DNA of 64,000 bases from JACJYC01 sp964558465 (GTDB taxonomy: Bacteria > Bacteroidota > Bacteroidia > Chitinophagales > Saprospiraceae), in the NCBI GenBank assembly GCA_964558465.1, contig CAZLEF010000018.1:1-64000 (forward strand), in the 5' to 3' direction. A program made the position numbers and the translations under genes. Below, piece by piece: positions 59,623 to 64,000 of this stretch; within the stretch, counting starts at the first letter, position 1; every line of letters starts with the position of its first letter. The notes beneath the pieces were generated by a model that was not told the origin of the DNA, ran no database searches, and saw only the letters and a program-made list of their open reading frames with translations.

Positions 59623-61104
59623 TCAGCCTTCGCTCTTGCGCATCATCCGGAGCGTAAACCACCCGAGGGCCAGCACAATAAGTCCCATCATCGCCCATAA
59701 CCATGCTTTATTTTCAAAAAGTGGCCGTTTTTTTGTTTTTGCTGCCTTCTCAATGATCTCTTCGGCGCCCAGCGACAAGATTGGCAGAGACGCCGGTATA
59801 TTGTTCTCAAAAAGGTCGATATCATAAAAGGGGCGTATGGCGTTCGGGTTGCCGTACACCAGAAAATACCTGGCAGGTTCGGTAATCCGCAAGGTCAGTT
59901 CGTGTTCATATCCCTTTACCTCGCAGGGGCCAAATTTCAGCGGGGTATTATCGTGGTTATCGATGGCTACCCGCAATTTTTTCAGAATGGTGTTGTTGAA
60001 CCGGAAAATATTGTCTTCCAGTGAACTAAGCGTGCCCGATGCCAGGGTCTTGTATTGGTATTTCCAGCCTTGCTGGGTCTGGAAACTGTCCACCGGGTAA
60101 CTGATCGTCAGCGGCCTGTAATAATCGAAGGTATCCACAACGGTCACCTTCAGGTAGGAAACCGGCATGGGTCGTTTCAGGGTCACCTCGATCAGGGTCT
60201 GTTTGTCGTCCTTTTCCTCCCGCACCAGGCTGGAGTCGGCTGCGAAAGTCCGGTATATACCTTCCGTAATTTGACGTTCGGTTATTTTTGCGGTCAGAAG
60301 GGTCGGTCGCCCGGTCTCTTCCTTGTTATCAGGCATGACTTGCGTATTGATCTTCATCCGGATGAACGGGTAGCGGGAGGCAGGAAAATTCACCCGGGTG
60401 TACTGGTAATCCGCATCCCGGTTTTTAATGGACAGAATCCTGGCTCCTTTCACCAGGGTAAACCATTCTTTTTGGTTCTGGCTGCCTTCCAGGGTTACTT
60501 TCCAGTCAAAATTTTCCTGTTCAAATTCAAGTTCGATGGTATTGACTGCAATATCAACCGGCAGTTGGAACGTAAAAAAATGCCCGCCGGCATTGTAAGA
60601 CTGGTTGATGAGTTCAAATTCGATAGAGGTGTCCTTTCGTTCTTCCGCCGAGATCTTCAGGATATACGGCGCCTCGATGGTGTCGCGGGTTTCGGTAATG
60701 CCGAAGATCCGGATATCTGCCAGTTCCTGCGAGAGTTTCCCGTATATTTCATCCGGCAACACCAGTTTGTGCCATTGCCCTTTTATTCCCTGCAACGGCC
60801 GTTTGTAGCTGTACTGATCCCATTGGCCATTGGCTTGAAAGCTGAGGAGGAGGAAAAAAAGGAGGATGAGAGGATGCGCCACCTCCGCCTTTGGGCTATG
60901 GCGGCCAGAGGAGGATGGGAGGATGCGAAGATAGGAGGATGCGCGTGCCACACAACAGGCGTGGAGGATGTTTACCTGCCTGAAGGACTGGCGGGGATAC
61001 AGCGAAGTCCCGAATACTCGAATCAACAAATACTCGAATCCTCGAAAAAATAATCCTCGGATCAACAAAAAAACAAACATTTTTCTAATTTTCATCGTCA
61101 TCAA
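59623..61104 (-). CDS. DUF3999 domain protein
   Basis: 493 residues from the ATG at 61104, which overlaps the stop of the upstream DUF2339 gene by 20 bp. Residues ~35-80 are encoded by palindrome and GCATCCTC repeat DNA. A GTG at 60882 would give an alternative start (MAHPLILLFFLLLSFQANGQ) that looks like a signal peptide built from repeat codons. The mature domain (~95-450) is beta-rich DUF3999 (IRIFGITETRDTIEAPYIL, KWKYQ-type strands), ending in a transmembrane helix (LWAMMGLIVLALGWFTL). Normally paired with DUF2339 in a membrane complex of unknown role. The N-terminus is uncertain. Confidence 0.8.
   Translation of the reverse strand: MMTMKIRKMFVFLLIRGLFFRGFEYLLIRVFGTSLYPRQSFRQVNILHACCVARASSYLRILPSSSGRHSPKAEVAHPLILLFFLLLSFQANGQWDQYSYKRPLQGIKGQWHKLVLPDEIYGKLSQELADIRIFGITETRDTIEAPYILKISAEERKDTSIEFELINQSYNAGGHFFTFQLPVDIAVNTIELEFEQENFDWKVTLEGSQNQKEWFTLVKGARILSIKNRDADYQYTRVNFPASRYPFIRMKINTQVMPDNKEETGRPTLLTAKITERQITEGIYRTFAADSSLVREEKDDKQTLIEVTLKRPMPVSYLKVTVVDTFDYYRPLTISYPVDSFQTQQGWKYQYKTLASGTLSSLEDNIFRFNNTILKKLRVAIDNHDNTPLKFGPCEVKGYEHELTLRITEPARYFLVYGNPNAIRPFYDIDLFENNIPASLPILSLGAEEIIEKAAKTKKRPLFENKAWLWAMMGLIVLALGWFTLRMMRKSEG
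60850..60960. repeat. GCATCCTC tandem and 45-bp unit inside the DUF3999 5' region
   Basis: GGAGGATG units plus the CCTCCTCTGGCCGCC ... GCGCATCCTC unit (inverted here, 60873-60917) also seen at 22482-22526, and a half-degenerate CCACGCC palindrome (60951-60968). They lie within an open reading frame. Confidence 0.7.
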
Positions 61105-63502
61105 ATATGCTGTTCCGGTATTTGTTGTAAAGGAACGAAATGATCAGCAACAACACGCCCAACGATACAAAAACCACTGTTTTGGCAATGGTATCGAGGT
61201 GTGTCAGATCGTATAAGAACAATTTGACCAGCGTAATGCCAAATAAAATGATGGCGCCGATACGCAGGTGTTTTTTATGCTGCCAGATGCCCAGGACGAT
61301 CAACAACAGCGCATATACCCCCCAGAGGATGCTCAACCCCAATTTGTAGGATTGCCCGGGATCGGCAATATCCATCCAGTGGATCAATTCGCTGCTGGCA
61401 ACCCACAGAGCGGAGATGTGCAGCAGCAGGTCGAATGCTATTTTCAGGCGAACCTGCATGAATGCCTGCCGGATATATTGGTAACACGCGATCAGCAAGG
61501 CCGCCAAAAAAACGAACGAAACGTACCGGATGTTCATGTTCCAGCCGGTACGCCTGTAATATTCACCGTATGCGTTGCCCAGAAAACTTTCCCGCAATTC
61601 GCTCAATTCGTATAAACCCTGAACCAAAAACGTCAGCATGGCCAGGGCGCTGACAACCAGATTAATAACGCCCAAAAGCCGGCTTTTGATCCATTGCATG
61701 TTGACAAAAGATAAAATCGCCAGAAACCCAAGGGAATAATTCAGTATCCAGACGATCTTGAATCGCGGCAAATCGTAATCCCGGAAATACTCCGGATAAT
61801 CCTGACCGGATGGCGTAAGGGTCAGGGCGGAGTCTGCAAAAAGCTGATCCCACCACGTCGCGATCTCTACCCGGCCGGAAAAATAGAGCGCCAGCAGCAG
61901 CATGCCGGGCAGGGCGATGGACATGAGGGCGCGAAGCCAGGGGGGAGAGGGAGGGAGAGGGGGTGAGGGGGTGAGGGGGTGAAAGCCCTGTTCCGCATCC
62001 TGGATTTTATCAAACCAATGAATAAAGAAAAATGCGCCCGCCACCAACAACCCCGTCAAAAAACGGATGTTCAAAAACGGCTTGATCCAGGTTTCAGGTT
62101 GTTCGGGGTAATAGCTGTTGTAAGAGGTTGCCCAGTCGTGCGCCAGACTGAAAAAAGCCAGGAACATCAGAGGGTACGACAATATTTCGTAGACCGGGAC
62201 ATGGTTCCGCCGGCCGATCCAGAACAGGAGAGCTGCCTCGGCGGCCCAGAACAGGGTTACCCAGTTTCCGTCCAGTTGGACGGGGAATGCCAGGGTGATG
62301 AAGACCAGGACCAGGCCCGAAACCAGGTAGAACAGGCTGCGATCGGCCAGCCGCCATCGGTATATGACGGCGCTGACGATAAAATGCACCGCCGCGTTGG
62401 CCAGTGTGAACAATCCCAGAAGTTCCTCACCTTGCGGGTGTTCGGCCAGCGTTGCATATCCAAATCCGTAAAAAAAGAAAGAATTGAGCAGAAGCGATAA
62501 AATATCCCCCACGTTGAATTGTTCTTTTCGCAGCAGTTTGTATGCCAGAAAAGTGACGTAAAAAATAGCAAAAAAGATGGGCAAAAAAGTCAGGGCCAGC
62601 GAAAAATGCTGGTCGCGGATATACTCCATCGCATACCACCAGGCGTAAATGAGCCAGGTGAGCCCGAAAGCAGAAAAATAAAGGGACTTCCAGTATCTTT
62701 TAAAAGCAATGACCAGGATGCCGGTATTGATGATGGCTATATAACTGAACAGGAAGGCGATCTGCCCTTTGCCTTCACTCAATAAAAAAGGTACGGCATA
62801 AGCCCCCACCAATCCAATCTGTGCGATCACCTGGTTGTTGTAATGAACGGCCGCCGCTACGGTAAAGGCAGTAAACAGCGCCATCAAGGTGAAGGCCATT
62901 TCCTGCGGTATCAGGGCGTAGAAGCTAAACGCGGCAAAGGTGATAAAATACAGGATCGCCATAGAACCGCTGAGCAGCACCGCGCTGAAATTTTCGTAGT
63001 TCTTTTTCAGCCGGACGGCAAACGCGAACAAACCCAGCCCCACCAGGTACCCCAGGATGATGCGGGTGAGCGGACTGATCATATCGTGATCGATGGCGTA
63101 TTTCGCCCCGATCGCCACCCCGATCACGGTGATGGCAATGCCGATCTTGGAAATCAGGTTTTCGCCGATGAATTTTTCAATATTGGAACGGGGCGCCAAC
63201 GGCGGCGGTTGGGGGGATGCCTGGGCCGGCACGGCAGGGGAAGCCGGTTTTGGCAACGGCGGCGGCTGATGAGCCGGTTCCGATGCGTACTGCAAGGTTT
63301 CCGGGGGCAGCGGCGGCGGAAGCGGCGATTCCGGTACTGGTTTTTTTGGAATATCGCCAGGTCCCGGTTGGGGCTGGCCGTACTTCAGGTATTGGACTTC
63401 TCTGGACAGGGCGTCGATCTCACGGGAAAAAGATTCCTGTTTTTTCAGGAGTTCGTCCAGCTTTTCGAGGAGGAGGTTGATTTGATCCTGGTTTTCCGGC
63501 AT
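61085..63502 (-). CDS. DUF2339 multi-pass membrane protein
   Basis: 805 residues from the ATG at 63502 (MPENQDQINLLLEKLDELLK); the frame before it is repeat DNA. N-terminal coiled coil (~1-45), Pro-rich linker (~47-100), then DUF2339 with about twenty or more transmembrane segments (NLISKIGIAITVIGVAIGAKYAI, and many more). A short HPLTPSPPLPPSPPW insert near residue 512 is encoded by a GGGGGTGA-type repeat (61944-61985) in frame. Typically encoded with DUF3999; function unknown. The overlap with the DUF3999 start suggests co-translation. Confidence 0.85.
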   Translation of the reverse strand: MPENQDQINLLLEKLDELLKKQESFSREIDALSREVQYLKYGQPQPGPGDIPKKPVPESPLPPPLPPETLQYASEPAHQPPPLPKPASPAVPAQASPQPPPLAPRSNIEKFIGENLISKIGIAITVIGVAIGAKYAIDHDMISPLTRIILGYLVGLGLFAFAVRLKKNYENFSAVLLSGSMAILYFITFAAFSFYALIPQEMAFTLMALFTAFTVAAAVHYNNQVIAQIGLVGAYAVPFLLSEGKGQIAFLFSYIAIINTGILVIAFKRYWKSLYFSAFGLTWLIYAWWYAMEYIRDQHFSLALTFLPIFFAIFYVTFLAYKLLRKEQFNVGDILSLLLNSFFFYGFGYATLAEHPQGEELLGLFTLANAAVHFIVSAVIYRWRLADRSLFYLVSGLVLVFITLAFPVQLDGNWVTLFWAAEAALLFWIGRRNHVPVYEILSYPLMFLAFFSLAHDWATSYNSYYPEQPETWIKPFLNIRFLTGLLVAGAFFFIHWFDKIQDAEQGFHPLTPSPPLPPSPPWLRALMSIALPGMLLLALYFSGRVEIATWWDQLFADSALTLTPSGQDYPEYFRDYDLPRFKIVWILNYSLGFLAILSFVNMQWIKSRLLGVINLVVSALAMLTFLVQGLYELSELRESFLGNAYGEYYRRTGWNMNIRYVSFVFLAALLIACYQYIRQAFMQVRLKIAFDLLLHISALWVASSELIHWMDIADPGQSYKLGLSILWGVYALLLIVLGIWQHKKHLRIGAIILFGITLVKLFLYDLTHLDTIAKTVVFVSLGVLLLIISFLYNKYRNSIFDDDEN

Positions 63503-63535
63503 GGGTGTTGGTGTGGAATTTTGCGGAAAGATACG

Positions 63536-63690
63536 GATTTGTTGATTTGTTGATTTGTTGATTTGTTGATTCGTTGATAGGAGGATTCGAAGAACGGTAC
63601 TATTCGATTCCTCCACGCCTGTTGCGTGACACTCGCATCCTCGCATCCTCGCATCCTCGCATCCTCGCATCCTCGCATCCTCCTTGTTCA
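63536..63690. repeat. GATTTGTTG and GCATCCTC tandem arrays
   Basis: About five TTGATTTG units (63540-63578), a degenerate CCACGCCTGTTGCGTG palindrome (63613-63628), and six or more CTCGCATC units (63633-63682). Fills the gap between the DUF2339 and MFS genes. Confidence 0.75.
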
Positions 63691-63698
63691 AATATTCA

Positions 63699-64000
63699 TC
63701 ACGGTTTCCGCAACTGCAAATACCCTGTACCCGCCAGCGCCACCACTGCCGTGATAAAAAAAGCGAGCCCGAAATTTGCGGGGTTATTGGCGTAGACCCA
63801 GGCAGAAACCAGGGCCCCGCTTCCGATCCCCACCTCAAGGGCAATATAGACGGTGGCCATTCCCCGTCCGCGGCGGTTATCCGGGCAACGGTCGATGACC
63901 CAGGCAAAAACAGCGGGCGCCCCGATGCCCGTTCCGAAACCCAGGGCCCCGGCAGCGGCCAACAGCATAAAAGGTGTATGCGCCAAACCCATCCATACCA
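63699..64000 (-). CDS. MFS transporter, C-terminal part (5' end outside window)
   Basis: The minus-strand frame is open to the window end, so only the last ~100 residues are seen; an internal ATG at 63992 is not taken as the start. Three transmembrane helices are visible (FMLLAAAGALGFGTGIGAP, GMATVYIALEVGIGSGALVSAW and FGLAFFITAVVALAGTGYL), with the basic DRCPDNRRGRGMA loop typical of MFS helix 10-11 turns. Substrate unknown. Confidence 0.8.
   Translation of the reverse strand, partial: VWMGLAHTPFMLLAAAGALGFGTGIGAPAVFAWVIDRCPDNRRGRGMATVYIALEVGIGSGALVSAWVYANNPANFGLAFFITAVVALAGTGYLQLRKP

Noticed and set aside
63633..63682. CTCGCATC tandem as CRISPR or satellite origin
   Set aside because: No spacers, no replication genes, and the same kind of tract occurs in many gaps.

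Overview
The window looks like a chromosomal segment of a Bacteroidota bacterium, most likely of the Saprospiria (Saprospiraceae-like). Grounds: PorU and PorV of the type IX secretion system (T9SS), a T9SS C-terminal sorting domain, LytS/LytTR sensors with propeller domains, DUF547/DUF3179/FAS1 lipoproteins, -7 boxes of the TAnnTTTG type, and intergenic regions packed with short palindromes and period-8/9 tandem tracts. No rRNA, tRNA or CRISPR array was seen. The family assignment is inference.

Layout. 1-4.3 kb: end of a membrane LytTR regulator, an outer-membrane protein, a serine hydrolase, a TlpA-like thioredoxin protein. 4.3-11.9 kb: an accessory island with AT-rich genes on the minus strand. 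Its genes are separated by 54-82 bp stem-loop sites that behave like integron attC sites: each cassette starts and ends with its own 8-10 bp complementary sequence beginning at GTT. Three consecutive cassettes carry proteins sharing one small helical domain resembling the effector-associated (EAD) domains of bacterial conflict systems: a Ras-like-GTPase/CHAT-protease protein, a protein with a hydrophobic segment, and a beta-rich protein. A fourth cassette holds a T9SS-exported esterase. The array lies between two diverged copies of the 5' end of one gene. No integrase is in view, so it is best called an integrase-less cassette array (CALIN-like) with non-canonical sites.

11.9-18.8 kb: a protein-glutaminase-like protein, a beta/gamma-crystallin/propeller protein, a ferredoxin-cyclase-globin fusion, an oxidoreductase, a glyoxalase-like protein and an OmpA lipoprotein. 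19-26.7 kb: Tricorn-like S41 protease, FAS1 lipoprotein, DUF547, DUF3179, glycosyltransferase. 26.9-31.1 kb: arabinose catabolism araB-araD-araA. 31.3-41.7 kb: an OM barrel protein, an E1 alpha/beta fusion dehydrogenase, a methanethiol methyltransferase-like protein, a LytS/LytTR two-component pair, a glycosyltransferase and a DUF697-like protein. 41.9-51.4 kb: porU, porV, lpxK, an acyltransferase, a glycosyltransferase and an ECF sigma factor. 51.8-59.6 kb: heavy-metal efflux locus in minus-strand order response regulator, sensor kinase, CusA-TolC fusion, CusB-like adaptor, with matching direct-repeat operators before the regulator and the pump. 59.6-64 kb: DUF3999 and DUF2339 membrane proteins and the end of an MFS transporter.

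Intergenic structure is the second theme. A 114-bp element occurs twice, each time just upstream of a sensory gene and in the same orientation to it. A composite repeat with a conserved ~50-bp core occurs three times. Several tiny palindrome families keep a constant core while their stems change in a compensatory way. Tandem tracts reach into coding ends (araA stop, response-regulator stop, DUF3999 signal region, a DUF2339 loop). A perfect 28-bp-arm palindrome sits on the stop/start overlap of two genes at 49.6 kb.
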